Below are positions 52,534-61,607 of a stretch of 64,000 bases of DNA, piece by piece (position 1 is the stretch's first letter; the number at the start of each line of letters is the position of its first letter). Below the pieces are notes generated by a model that was given only the letters and a program-made list of their open reading frames with translations, did no database searches and was not told the origin of the DNA. A program made the position numbers and the translations under genes. The DNA is taken from positions 1 to 64,000 of the forward strand of contig NZ_RYYU01000001.1 of the NCBI RefSeq assembly GCF_003977605.1, in the 5' to 3' direction. This DNA is from Prevotella koreensis (lineage in GTDB: Bacteria > Bacteroidota > Bacteroidia > Bacteroidales > Bacteroidaceae).

Positions 52534-53424
52534 ATGCGTCACGTTTTTAGAATTTTACTTATACTTGTGGTCGCAATTCAGTGCAATGCACAGAACGCGA
52601 GACTTAACCCTGCGTATCTGAAATACATCGAAAGATATGCCGGTTTGGCAATGGAACAAATGAAACTTCACGGAATACCTGCGAGCATAACGCTTGCCCA
52701 AGGTCTCATAGAGAGTGGGGCAGGGCAGAGCGAGTTGGCTCGTAACGGTAACAACCATTTCGGCATAAAGTGTCATGGATGGCAAGGAAGGACGATATAT
52801 CATGACGATGACCTCGCAGGTGAGTGTTTCAGGGCATACGACAATGTGCGCCAAAGTTATGAAGACCATAGTGTTTTCCTCGTCAAAGGTCAACGTTACA
52901 GGGGTCTTTTCTCGCTGTCAAAGTCGGATTATCGTGGTTGGGCAAGGGGACTTAAGGCCGCAGGCTATGCCACGAACCCTGCATACGCAGACATATTGAT
53001 AAGGATAATCGAGCAATATCAACTCTACGATTACGATAAGAGCAAACGGCAGCATCATAAACCTATTGATACGATAGAAGAGTTCAAGGTGTTGATATGC
53101 AACAATACTCCATACGTTGTTGTAATGGATGGTGAAACGCTGGAATCAATCAGTGAAAAGACCGGTGTCTCTGTGAGAAGGTTGGCAAAATATAATGAGA
53201 TTCCAAGGAAGATGAGGTTGAAGCCCGGCTCTCCAATATATCTTGAAAAGAAGTCGAAACATGCCTCGAAGGTGTATAAAGGCAAGTATCACGAAGTGAG
53301 AGAAGGCGAGAGCATTCACTCCATAGCACAGATATACGCGATGAGGGTGAAGACACTGTATAAGATAAACAACCTTCCGCCTGACTATATGGTCAAGGTG
53401 GGCGACAAACTGCGAATACGTTGA
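52534..53424 (+). CDS. Glucosaminidase with two LysM domains (peptidoglycan hydrolase)
   Basis: The 296-residue secreted enzyme has a signal peptide (1-19, ending CNAQ), a mannosyl-glycoprotein endo-beta-N-acetylglucosaminidase (FlgJ/AcmA-type) domain at about 25-165 with catalytic glutamate E60 in QGLIESGAGQSELA and NHFGIKC, and two LysM domains at about 196-240 and 250-296 (YHEVREGESIHSIAQIY). It should cleave peptidoglycan glycan chains in the periplasm, for growth or division. No clear promoter is seen between array E and the ATG. Confidence 0.92.
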   Translation: MRHVFRILLILVVAIQCNAQNARLNPAYLKYIERYAGLAMEQMKLHGIPASITLAQGLIESGAGQSELARNGNNHFGIKCHGWQGRTIYHDDDLAGECFRAYDNVRQSYEDHSVFLVKGQRYRGLFSLSKSDYRGWARGLKAAGYATNPAYADILIRIIEQYQLYDYDKSKRQHHKPIDTIEEFKVLICNNTPYVVVMDGETLESISEKTGVSVRRLAKYNEIPRKMRLKPGSPIYLEKKSKHASKVYKGKYHEVREGESIHSIAQIYAMRVKTLYKINNLPPDYMVKVGDKLRIR

Positions 53425-53525
53425 TATTACAAACGTATATTGCATAATGTGCGGGCATGTTAATTCTTTTTCTTTTAAATGCGTAAATTTAGGCTTAAAT
53501 GTTTTCGTATATCGGGAAAAAGTAT

Positions 53526-53533
53526 TAACTTTG
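53526..53533 (+). promoter_or_regulatory. Candidate -7 box of gyrA
   Basis: TAACTTTG is a full -7 match, with TTTTC about 20 bp upstream as a poor -33. The spacer carries ATCGGGAAAA as in the rpmB promoter. The leader of about 80 nt contains a perfect 12-bp palindrome (GCGTTTAAACGC, 53568-53579) and three AACGC copies about 10 bp apart. Confidence 0.5.
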
Positions 53534-53621
53534 CCATGTTTTAAAGGCTCGAAAAACGCATCAGAACGCGTTTAAACGCTCTCTAAGGGCATTTTTAAGG
53601 AAATTAACAATATAAGATAAG

Positions 53622-56297
53622 ATGGACGAAAATCAGACATTTGACCAGGACAGGATTATAAAAATCAACATTGAGGAGGAGATGAAAACCTCCTATATCG
53701 ACTATTCTATGTCGGTAATCGTGGCACGTGCCCTGCCGGATGTACGTGATGGATTCAAACCGGTGCACCGACGCATATTGTACGGAATGAAGGGTATAAA
53801 CAATGTTAGTACCCAACCGTATAAGAAATGTGCCCGTGTAGTTGGAGAGGTGCTTGGTAAGTACCACCCGCACGGCGACAGTTCGGTATATGGAGCATTG
53901 GTGCGCATGGGACAGGAATGGAATATGCGTTACACGCTTGTTGACGGACAAGGAAACTTCGGTTCTGTTGACGGTGACTCGCCTGCTGCCATGCGTTACA
54001 CAGAGTGCCGCCTCTCGAAGATGGGCGAGCACGTCATGGACGACTTGGAGAAGGACACCGTGGATATGGTGAGCAACTTCGACGACTCACTGACGGAGCC
54101 GAGCGTGATGCCGACGAAGATTCCAAACCTGTTGGTTAATGGTGGAAACGGTATTGCCGTAGGTATGGCAACGAACATGCCGACGCATAATCTCGGTGAG
54201 GTGGTTGACGGATGCTGCGCATTTATTGACAACCCGGAGATTGATACCGACGGACTGATGAAATATATACCCGCTCCCGATTTCCCTACCGGTGCATATA
54301 TATACGGACTACAGGGCGTTAGGGAGGCTTACGAGACAGGACGCGGTCGCATCATGATGCGTGCAAAGGCAGAAATAGAGAGCGACGAGAACCACGACAA
54401 GATTGTCATAACGGAAATTCCGTATGGAGTAAACAAGGCGCAACTGATAGAATATATCGCCGACCTCGTGAAAGAGGGAAGGCTTGAGGGCATTTCAAAT
54501 GCCAATGACGAAACCGGACGACAAGGCATGCGTATCGTCATTGACATAAAGAAAGATGCTAATGCCAATGTCATTCTGAACAAACTGTTCAAGATGACTG
54601 CTCTACAGAGTTCTTTCTCTGTAAATAACATTGCGTTGGTGCCCAGTCGTAACGACCATACTAAACTCTATCCGCGACTGCTTACGATGCGCGAGTGCAT
54701 CAGTTACTTTGTTGCACACAGACATGAGGTTACAATACGCCGAACGAAGTTTGACCTAAAGAAGGCTCAAGAGCGTGCGCATATATTGGAAGGACTGATT
54801 ATTGCATGCGACAACATCGATGAGGTGGTGAAAATAATTCGTGCTTCGAAGACTCCGGCTGATGCACAGCGCAATCTTGAGGAGCGTTTTGAACTTGACG
54901 AATTACAGTCGAAGGCTATCGTTGACATGCGTCTGTCGCAGTTGACAGGATTGCGCATGGATCAGTTGCATGCCGAGTTTGACGAACTGATGAAACAGAT
55001 TGAGTATCTGCAAAGCATTCTTGATGACCCGGAACTATGCAAGAAAGTGATGAAAGAGGAACTTCAGGAGGTTAAAGCGAAATATGGGGACGACCGTCGC
55101 ACACAGATTGTGCCTGACGAACATGAGTTCAACGCCGAAGACTTCTATCCTAACGATCCCGTGGTAATTACCGTTAGCCACCTCGGATATATCAAGCGCA
55201 CACCGCTTTCGGATTTCCGCGAACAGACAAGAGGTGGAGTGGGAAGCAAGGGAGCGAAGAGCCGTGAACAGGATTTCACCGAATATATCTATCCCGCAAC
55301 GATGCATCAGACCATGATGTTCTTTACACAGAAAGGTCGTTGTTACTGGCTGAAGTGTTATGATATACCGGAGGGCGACAAGAACTCAAAAGGAAGGGCA
55401 ATTCAGAATATGCTCAATATTGAGCCTGACGATCAGGTTACGGCATTCATGCGACTGCGCAACAAAGGACTTGATGACCAAGAGTTCGTGAACTCTCATT
55501 ATGTAGTATTCGCCACGAAGAATGGTTTGGTGAAGAAGACTTCGCTTGAGGCCTACTCTCGTCCGCGTGCAAACGGTGTCATTGCGATAAATATAACCGA
55601 GGGCGATGAGGTTGTTGACGTTAGACTTACTAACGGCCGGAACGAACTAATCATTGCCAACCGTAACGGAAGAGCCGTAAGATTCAACGAGAATGCTGTC
55701 CGCGTGATGGGACGTGTGGCTACCGGTGTGCGAGGTATGCGTCTTGATGAGGGCGATGATGCCGTAGTTGGTATGGTTGTTGTGAACAAACCTGACGAAG
55801 AGAGCATCATGGTGGTCAGCGAGAATGGCTATGGCAAGCGTTCGCAAGTGGAGGAATATCGTGTCACCAACCGTGGAGCGAAGGGCGTTAAGACCTTGAA
55901 CATAACCGAAAAGACCGGTCGCCTCGTGGCAATAAAGAACGTTAACGATGAGAACGACTTGATGATAATCAACAAGAGCGGTATCACCATAAGACTTGCC
56001 GTGAGCGAGTGTAGGGTGATGGGTAGAAACACCCAAGGCGTAAGGCTGATAAACCTCTCGAAAAAGAATGATGTCATAGCAAGTGTATGTAAGGTCATGA
56101 GTTCGGAACTGGAGGCTCTTGCCGAGCAAAAGAGCCGTGAGGCGTTTGCACAGAGCAATGAGGCGTTCAGGAACGAGACCGGAATTGCGGGAGATACTGT
56201 AGTGTCTGATGACGAAAGAGCCAATCTTCCGATAGATGACGAGAATGAAAACATCACTCCGATTGACTTTGAAGAGACGGAGAATGATAATCAATAA
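53622..56297 (+). CDS. gyrA: DNA gyrase subunit A
   Basis: The 891-residue type II topoisomerase subunit introduces negative supercoils together with GyrB. The start is of the usual form (IKINIEEEMKTSYIDYSMSV). The catalytic tyrosine is Y126 in AAMRYTECR. The quinolone region reads HPHGDSSVYGALVRM, with Ser87 at the E. coli Ser83 position and Gly91 at the Asp87 position. The C-terminal beta-pinwheel has the GyrA box-like QTRGGVGSKGAKS (Q-R/T-R-G-G-x-G), which separates it from ParC. The end is acidic. gyrB is not in this window. Confidence 0.96.
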   Translation: MDENQTFDQDRIIKINIEEEMKTSYIDYSMSVIVARALPDVRDGFKPVHRRILYGMKGINNVSTQPYKKCARVVGEVLGKYHPHGDSSVYGALVRMGQEWNMRYTLVDGQGNFGSVDGDSPAAMRYTECRLSKMGEHVMDDLEKDTVDMVSNFDDSLTEPSVMPTKIPNLLVNGGNGIAVGMATNMPTHNLGEVVDGCCAFIDNPEIDTDGLMKYIPAPDFPTGAYIYGLQGVREAYETGRGRIMMRAKAEIESDENHDKIVITEIPYGVNKAQLIEYIADLVKEGRLEGISNANDETGRQGMRIVIDIKKDANANVILNKLFKMTALQSSFSVNNIALVPSRNDHTKLYPRLLTMRECISYFVAHRHEVTIRRTKFDLKKAQERAHILEGLIIACDNIDEVVKIIRASKTPADAQRNLEERFELDELQSKAIVDMRLSQLTGLRMDQLHAEFDELMKQIEYLQSILDDPELCKKVMKEELQEVKAKYGDDRRTQIVPDEHEFNAEDFYPNDPVVITVSHLGYIKRTPLSDFREQTRGGVGSKGAKSREQDFTEYIYPATMHQTMMFFTQKGRCYWLKCYDIPEGDKNSKGRAIQNMLNIEPDDQVTAFMRLRNKGLDDQEFVNSHYVVFATKNGLVKKTSLEAYSRPRANGVIAINITEGDEVVDVRLTNGRNELIIANRNGRAVRFNENAVRVMGRVATGVRGMRLDEGDDAVVGMVVVNKPDEESIMVVSENGYGKRSQVEEYRVTNRGAKGVKTLNITEKTGRLVAIKNVNDENDLMIINKSGITIRLAVSECRVMGRNTQGVRLINLSKKNDVIASVCKVMSSELEALAEQKSREAFAQSNEAFRNETGIAGDTVVSDDERANLPIDDENENITPIDFEETENDNQ

Positions 56298-56331
56298 TGA
56301 ATAATATCAACCTTTTTTTTAATTAATTATT

Positions 56332-57501
56332 ATGAAGAAATTAATAATGATGGCGGTTGCTGCTTTGTTTGCTGCATCAGCCAATGCACAGACGGACATC
56401 GTCAAGTTGGTTAAGAAAGCCAAGACATACAACGATGCCATGGAACTTGTTAATCAGGGCATAGATGCCTTGAGCGATGAAGACAAGGGTAAGGTTCTTA
56501 CAAAGGTGTGTGACCTTGCTGCAAAGGAGTTCTCGACAGAGGAAGACAACTACATCAAGAAAGACATCGCCCCCGACGCTTTTGATGCAAACAGGGCATA
56601 TATGTCTGCTCGTAACTTTATCAACTCTGCATTATCTCTTCGTCATGTAAATTCTAAAGCAGCAATCAAGTATGTTGAGCAGATAAACAAGGCTCGCGCA
56701 ATGTTGCTTGATGGCGGTCAGGAAGGTCTTGATTCAAAGGATTATAACAAGGTTCTCTCAAACCTCGGACTCTATGTTGATGCTGCCGAAATCGTTTATG
56801 ACGGTAAGGTTGAGATGGATCCGAATGCTGCTCAGATAGCATATTTCGCAACATACGGTGCTTCAGAACTTAACGATTTGAAGAGTGTTAAGAAATACTC
56901 TGTATATGCTCTTAACGATTCTACATACGGTGCTACATCAATGCATCTTTTCTTGAGTGCTATGGAGAAGGAAGTTAAGTCAAAGGAAGACTCTGTCAAC
57001 TTCGTAAACACGATGAAAGAATACATCGGTAAGTTCCCGGCAGGCCAGGCAGATGATGCAATTTTGGGTAAAATCGTTACTTTCTATTCTGCACCGCAGT
57101 ATGCTGCAGAGGTGAATAAGATTCTCGAAGGTGCCATTGCTGCCAATCCTAACAACAAGATGGCATGGGCATTGAAAGGTCAGACCGCTCTCAACAGCAT
57201 GGATTATGATGTTGCCATTGCTGCAAATGCAAAGGCTGTTGCGATAGACCCGACATTCACTCAGGTTCGTTTTAACCTCGCGGCAAGTCAGAAAGAGAAG
57301 GCAATGACTATCATTGATAAGGCCGGTGGTAATGTTACTGACGAGGCAAAGGCTTTGATTAACGAAGCAATAGCAAACCTTAATATTATCCGTGAACAGG
57401 ATCCTAACCACGAACTCGTTCAGTGGAGATATCCGTTGGCGCAATGCTATTACATCCTCGGCGACAATGCCAAGTCTGAGGAAATACAGGCTTTGCCGTA
57501 A
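56332..57501 (+). CDS. Secreted TPR-type protein, function unknown
   Basis: The 389-residue product has a clear signal peptide (1-20, ending ANAQ). The mature part is all-helical, with repeats of TPR character, clearest at about 265-345 (KILEGAIAANPNNKMAWALK, then GQTALNSMDYDVAIAANAKA and VDPTFTQVRFNLAASQKEKA). It is presumably periplasmic and binds proteins. I do not recognise a named family. It starts 35 bp after gyrA and 28 bp before another TPR gene. Confidence 0.82.
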   Translation: MKKLIMMAVAALFAASANAQTDIVKLVKKAKTYNDAMELVNQGIDALSDEDKGKVLTKVCDLAAKEFSTEEDNYIKKDIAPDAFDANRAYMSARNFINSALSLRHVNSKAAIKYVEQINKARAMLLDGGQEGLDSKDYNKVLSNLGLYVDAAEIVYDGKVEMDPNAAQIAYFATYGASELNDLKSVKKYSVYALNDSTYGATSMHLFLSAMEKEVKSKEDSVNFVNTMKEYIGKFPAGQADDAILGKIVTFYSAPQYAAEVNKILEGAIAANPNNKMAWALKGQTALNSMDYDVAIAANAKAVAIDPTFTQVRFNLAASQKEKAMTIIDKAGGNVTDEAKALINEAIANLNIIREQDPNHELVQWRYPLAQCYYILGDNAKSEEIQALP

Positions 57502-57528
57502 TAGATAAAGAATAATAACCCAATAAGA

Positions 57529-58737
57529 ATGACACGTAAGAAGTATTTGTTTCTGACAATGCTTCTCTTGACAATCTTAGGTCCGTGCATGAACGCTCAG
57601 AAGAAAGAGATCGCTCAGGCACGGACTAATATTAAGAGCGGCAAAAATCTTGATAAGGCAGAGGAGTCGATGAGGAAATTGCTCACCGACAGTGCTAATA
57701 TTGAGAATATAAAGATATATACAACACTTGCAGAGATTGTTAGAAAGCAGTATGAACAGGTGAATGAGAAAGTATATCTCAGGCAACCGTATGACACGGT
57801 AGCCTTTTTCAATACCACCAAAAAGATGTTTGACGTTTATGAGAAATTAGACAGTGCTCTTGTAAAATACAGCAAGAAGCAGGAAAACAATGATAAGATA
57901 AGAGCCAAGAACGCAGAATATCTGAACACGTATAGGGTAAATCTGTATAATGGAGGGTTGTTTCTGCTCAAGAGAAATGATTTTAATAAAGCGCGTTTGA
58001 TGTTCGATGCTTATTTGGACTGCCATTCGCAGCCTTTGTTCGCGGGGTATGATTTGGCAGGTAAAGACAAGTTGGCACCAATGGCGGCATCGCGTGCACT
58101 CTACTGTGGGTACAAGATGCAAAATGCAGGTGTTGTACTACGCTACAAAGAACTTGCGATGAAAGATATGGGAATGCTTGAACGCACCATGCAATGTCTT
58201 TCAGAGACTTATTCGTTCGTGAACGATACTACAGGATATGTTTCAATCCTCAATGCCGGTATAAAGGAATTCCCTCGTTCAGGCTATTTTTTCACACACT
58301 TAATTGATTATTACAACGGAGCATCTGATTTTGAAAAGGCAATAAGTATTGTCGATACAGCATTGGCACAGGATAGTTGCGAGACGCTGTATCTCTATGC
58401 CAAGAGTAATATAATGCTCAATTTGGGCAAATATGACGAGTGTGTTGAGTTGTGTGACAGAATCATAGCCATTAACGACTCGGTTTCTGAGGCGTATTAT
58501 AATGCCGGCGTGGCATACATCAACAAGGCGTTATCTATGGAAAAGGTCAGAGGAAATAACAAAAAAAGACAACAGATAAGGAACTTCTATTCCAAATCGT
58601 TGTCTTATATGGACAGGTATAGGTCGTTGTGTCCCGAAGATAAGGACAAATGGGGTGCGGCACTTTATAACATCTATCTGAAACTTAACATGGGCAAGGA
58701 GTTTGAGGAAATAGATGCAATGCTAAAACATTCATAA
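57529..58737 (+). CDS. Secreted TPR-type protein, function unknown
   Basis: The 402-residue product has a signal peptide (1-24, ending MNAQ) and helical repeats. A conserved-looking start (QARTNIKSGKNLDKAEESMR, then LLTDSANIENIKIYTTLAEI) resembles the N-terminal part of Bacteroidales TPR proteins; later repeats include LYLYAKSNIMLNLGKYDECV and SEAYYNAGVAYINKAL. It is probably periplasmic and may work with the upstream TPR protein. Its stop codon lies 4 bp before the stop of the convergent T9SS plug gene. Confidence 0.82.
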   Translation: MTRKKYLFLTMLLLTILGPCMNAQKKEIAQARTNIKSGKNLDKAEESMRKLLTDSANIENIKIYTTLAEIVRKQYEQVNEKVYLRQPYDTVAFFNTTKKMFDVYEKLDSALVKYSKKQENNDKIRAKNAEYLNTYRVNLYNGGLFLLKRNDFNKARLMFDAYLDCHSQPLFAGYDLAGKDKLAPMAASRALYCGYKMQNAGVVLRYKELAMKDMGMLERTMQCLSETYSFVNDTTGYVSILNAGIKEFPRSGYFFTHLIDYYNGASDFEKAISIVDTALAQDSCETLYLYAKSNIMLNLGKYDECVELCDRIIAINDSVSEAYYNAGVAYINKALSMEKVRGNNKKRQQIRNFYSKSLSYMDRYRSLCPEDKDKWGAALYNIYLKLNMGKEFEEIDAMLKHS

Positions 58738-58741
58738 CTTA

Positions 58742-59995
58742 TTATTTGTATTGAACGTTTTGGTAACCCACCAATCTGTCGTAGCGTTCGCCTTGTCCTT
58801 TATAGTAAACGTATGCCTGATAGGTATTTTCTGTCTGATAGAAACTGCCTTCTGTAGGCATGATGCGCGACACACCCGACGGGTCAACCAAAACGTATTG
58901 GTAACTATAATATCCTTGTTTCTGCTGCACCGTGGCCTCATAGCATGAGGTTTCTTCGTTATATTCCATTTTGTATTTTGGAATGAAGCGGTTGTTTGTC
59001 CAAATAGCGTTTATATATACGTTCCCATTAACTTTATATGGACAGTGCAATCGGTAATGAACGAGGACATATTCTGACGTTCTGTCGTTCTCGATGTTGT
59101 CGCTGTTGCGAATATAGAATGCTCCGTTGACATCCTCGTCATACAGATAGTTGAGTCTTTCTCCTGATGCAAAGGGGTACACGTTATGGTTCTTTCCGTC
59201 CCATTCAATCTTCTCTATGCCCATTGTAGGATGATGTGTGTCTAATATTTCATATTTGTGATACTCGTTTCCGGCATCGAATATAAGGTATTTGTTGTGT
59301 TCCCATTTCAATCCGTCTGCCATTTTGAATTGCGGTGTGGCATTGATTTTTGCATTATCCCATCTTTGGTTCTGTGTCACAATTGTCTTTATCTGTGCTT
59401 GAGGATTGCTCACGGTGATGCCACCGTAGTTTACGGCCATTGTCACTTGTTGGTGACTATTGTTGATATCTATGTCGGTGTTTGATGAAACGTTCAGCGA
59501 TACACCCATCTGTGGGTCGAGAACCATGAAGCATGCGGTGAACATCGGTTCGTTGTTGGCATTTTCGTCATAGACTGTCACTTTGTAGTTGCCGCTTAGT
59601 TTCAACTTGCAATATTTGTTGGGTATGGTAATCGAGTAATGATTGTATAAGACATTGGTGTTCAGAGACTCTTCCATATCCTCTATAGTGTTACCTTCGG
59701 CAAATCCGTCCACGTAATCGCTTGCAAACAACTCGTCCGAAACAGTCCAGTCGGCCTCACAATGCTCAATCTTGTATGTGTATCTTTGGTATGTGTGAGT
59801 CAGGTCGTCAAAGGAAATATTTATGTAGTCAGCCTCGCTGGTGCTGTTCAGCCTTATCACCGGGGGGAGTTGCCAATTAGTCCCTGCCACCACTTTAAGA
59901 GTGGCGATGCGGTCATTGTATATTTCGTTTCTCTGCGCGGTAGCGGCATTAGGTAGCATTATGGCAAGCAGTAGGGCGTAAACAATCTTATACAT
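58742..59995 (-). CDS. Type IX secretion system plug protein (DUF5103)
   Basis: The 417-residue secreted protein has a signal peptide (1-20, ending ATAQ) and the DUF5103/T9SS plug pattern: RLNSTSEADYINISFDDLTH, then YTYKIEHCEADWTVSDELFA and DYVDGFAEGNTIEDMEESLN, then NHYSITIPN, and a C-terminal half with YEATVQQKQGYYSYQYVL. In the Flavobacterium structure, the plug protein closes the periplasmic side of the SprA translocon. Its presence supports the reading of the C-terminal tails in this window as T9SS signals. Other T9SS genes are not in the window. It is convergent with the TPR gene, 4 bp apart. Confidence 0.9.
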   Translation of the reverse strand: MYKIVYALLLAIMLPNAATAQRNEIYNDRIATLKVVAGTNWQLPPVIRLNSTSEADYINISFDDLTHTYQRYTYKIEHCEADWTVSDELFASDYVDGFAEGNTIEDMEESLNTNVLYNHYSITIPNKYCKLKLSGNYKVTVYDENANNEPMFTACFMVLDPQMGVSLNVSSNTDIDINNSHQQVTMAVNYGGITVSNPQAQIKTIVTQNQRWDNAKINATPQFKMADGLKWEHNKYLIFDAGNEYHKYEILDTHHPTMGIEKIEWDGKNHNVYPFASGERLNYLYDEDVNGAFYIRNSDNIENDRTSEYVLVHYRLHCPYKVNGNVYINAIWTNNRFIPKYKMEYNEETSCYEATVQQKQGYYSYQYVLVDPSGVSRIMPTEGSFYQTENTYQAYVYYKGQGERYDRLVGYQNVQYK

Positions 59996-60037
59996 AATAT
60001 TTTTCTTTATATAACGCAGATATATGGAATTTTATTG

Positions 60038-60045
60038 TAACTTTG
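60038..60045 (+). promoter_or_regulatory. Candidate -7 box of the DMP19-like gene
   Basis: TAACTTTG lies 22 bp before the ATG. No TTTG is found at the expected -33 position. Confidence 0.4.
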
Positions 60046-60067
60046 CACGTGAAATAGAAAAGTTGTT

Positions 60068-60571
60068 ATGATTCAGGTAGAAGTAAGAGACATTGACCTT
60101 CAGGAGGCTGCCGCTAAGGGAATGGATGAGTTTATTCAGGTTTTTGTTGATGCCATTTATAAGTCTATTGGTGGTGAACTAACCCAAGAAATGATGCAAG
60201 AACTCAACTCCGACCAAATCACCTTGTTAGCTTATATAGTGCTGCGTGAGGAGGTGATGAATGGAGGTTTCGTGCAACTTATACATAACGGTTATGGTAG
60301 TTTCATATTCAAGAATCCCTTTGCTAAGGCTGTTAAAGCGTGGGGAATGAAGGATTTGTGCCGCATGGTATATGATGTTCATACGTTATATGCAAAATAT
60401 CACGATGAGATAGAAAAAGACTGCACGGACGATGAGTTCATGGCTATGTTCGAGCAATATCCTGAATTTGACGATTATGATGACGGATTTGTCGAGAACG
60501 AAGAGCGATGGACAGAGGATATTGCCCACTATATAGATTCGAATATCGAGAAGTTCGCCAAGATTATTTAA
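60068..60571 (+). CDS. DMP19/DUF4375-family acidic protein
   Basis: The 167-residue protein matches the DUF4375 (DMP19) pattern: ILREEVMNGGFVQLIHNGYG (here with V-L-R at the start), then FIFKNPFAKAVKAWG. The C-terminal third is strongly acidic (FEQYPEFDDYDDGFVENEE). The Neisseria DMP19 protein is a DNA mimic that keeps a repressor off its operator, so a similar role is possible, but many family members have unknown functions. It starts the run smpB-secreted protein-map-tsaD-cinA and is 20 bp before smpB. Confidence 0.85.
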   Translation: MIQVEVRDIDLQEAAAKGMDEFIQVFVDAIYKSIGGELTQEMMQELNSDQITLLAYIVLREEVMNGGFVQLIHNGYGSFIFKNPFAKAVKAWGMKDLCRMVYDVHTLYAKYHDEIEKDCTDDEFMAMFEQYPEFDDYDDGFVENEERWTEDIAHYIDSNIEKFAKII

Positions 60572-60591
60572 TGGATGTGGTTTAGGAAAAG

Positions 60592-61071
60592 ATGAACAAG
60601 GAAGAAGAACTGCTCAGGAAGAAGAGTCCTGTAAACATAAGAAACAAGAAAGCATCATTCGAATATTATTTCGTTGACGTGCTGACCGCAGGCATTGTGC
60701 TTACGGGCACTGAAATAAAGTCTATCAGAATGGGAAAGGCTTCGCTTGTTGATGCATATTGCTATATACACAATGGAGAGATATGGGTTAAGGGAATGAA
60801 TGTCTCACCTTATTTTTATGGCTCTTACAGTAATCATGAAAGTAAGCGTGAGCGCAAACTTCTTCTCAATAGAAGAGAAATAAACAGGCTTGAAGAGGCT
60901 TCCAAAACTCCCGGATATACCATCATCCCGATACTCATTTTCATTGATGATAAGGGACGTGCAAAGGTTGATGTGGCTTTGGCGCGAGGCAAGAAATTGT
61001 ATGATAAGCGGCAGACTATGAAAGAAAAGGAAGACCGGCGCGAGATGGACAGAGCCGTGAAGAGGTATTGA
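60592..61071 (+). CDS. smpB: SsrA-binding protein SmpB
   Basis: The 159-residue protein brings tmRNA to stalled ribosomes. Signature segments are [34 protein letters not shown], the [12 protein letters not shown] block and the basic C-terminal tail ([20 protein letters not shown]). No tmRNA gene (ssrA) is recognisable in this window. Confidence 0.96.
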   Translation: MNKEEELLRKKSPVNIRNKKASFEYYFVDVLTAGIVLTGTEIKSIRMGKASLVDAYCYIHNGEIWVKGMNVSPYFYGSYSNHESKRERKLLLNRREINRLEEASKTPGYTIIPILIFIDDKGRAKVDVALARGKKLYDKRQTMKEKEDRREMDRAVKRY

Positions 61072-61186
61072 CCGTTGCTGTCTGCTGTCGCATATCGTCC
61101 TGATGCCCTGAAAATAAAAATAAGAAGTGATTATATATAATTATTGTGATAACAAAATGTTAGGTATAACTTGTAAAAATACATTT

Positions 61187-61591
61187 ATGAAAAGATTGTT
61201 ATTAGCTGCGATAGTAGCATTATTCGTTGTTTCTTCGGGATTTGCGAAGACACGCTATAAGATAGTTTATAGTGCGGAAAAGAATGAACAGACACGTGTA
61301 TATACGAACCAACTGCATGAGGTGAACTTGCTGATTGTGCGTGATGGAGACAAGGCTATGACCATAGATGGTAAGCAATTTACACTCTCCGGCAAGAAAG
61401 TTACAGAGAATAAGTATTATTCTGCGGTGCAATATGATGCCACAGATCTTGCCGGCAGAACATACGTTGTGAGTTTCAAGCACTGGAAAGATGTTGACCC
61501 GGCACTGGAATATCAGATTATTTTCTTCTCGACAACAGATATTTATAACTGGACATATTATCTTTCGGAAAAACCGGTTGAGATAAACTGA
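61187..61591 (+). CDS. Small secreted protein of unknown function
   Basis: The 134-residue product has a signal peptide (1-18, ending SGFA) and then a single beta-rich domain (KTRYKIVYSAEKNEQTRVYT, then NQLHEVNLLIVRDGDKAMTI). No cysteine follows the signal, so it is probably periplasmic or surface-exposed rather than a lipoprotein. I do not recognise the family. A longer frame begins at 61127, but those residues are not signal-like. It sits between smpB and map. Confidence 0.72.
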   Translation: MKRLLLAAIVALFVVSSGFAKTRYKIVYSAEKNEQTRVYTNQLHEVNLLIVRDGDKAMTIDGKQFTLSGKKVTENKYYSAVQYDATDLAGRTYVVSFKHWKDVDPALEYQIIFFSTTDIYNWTYYLSEKPVEIN

Positions 61592-61607
61592 TGTAATTTT
61601 CACGTTT

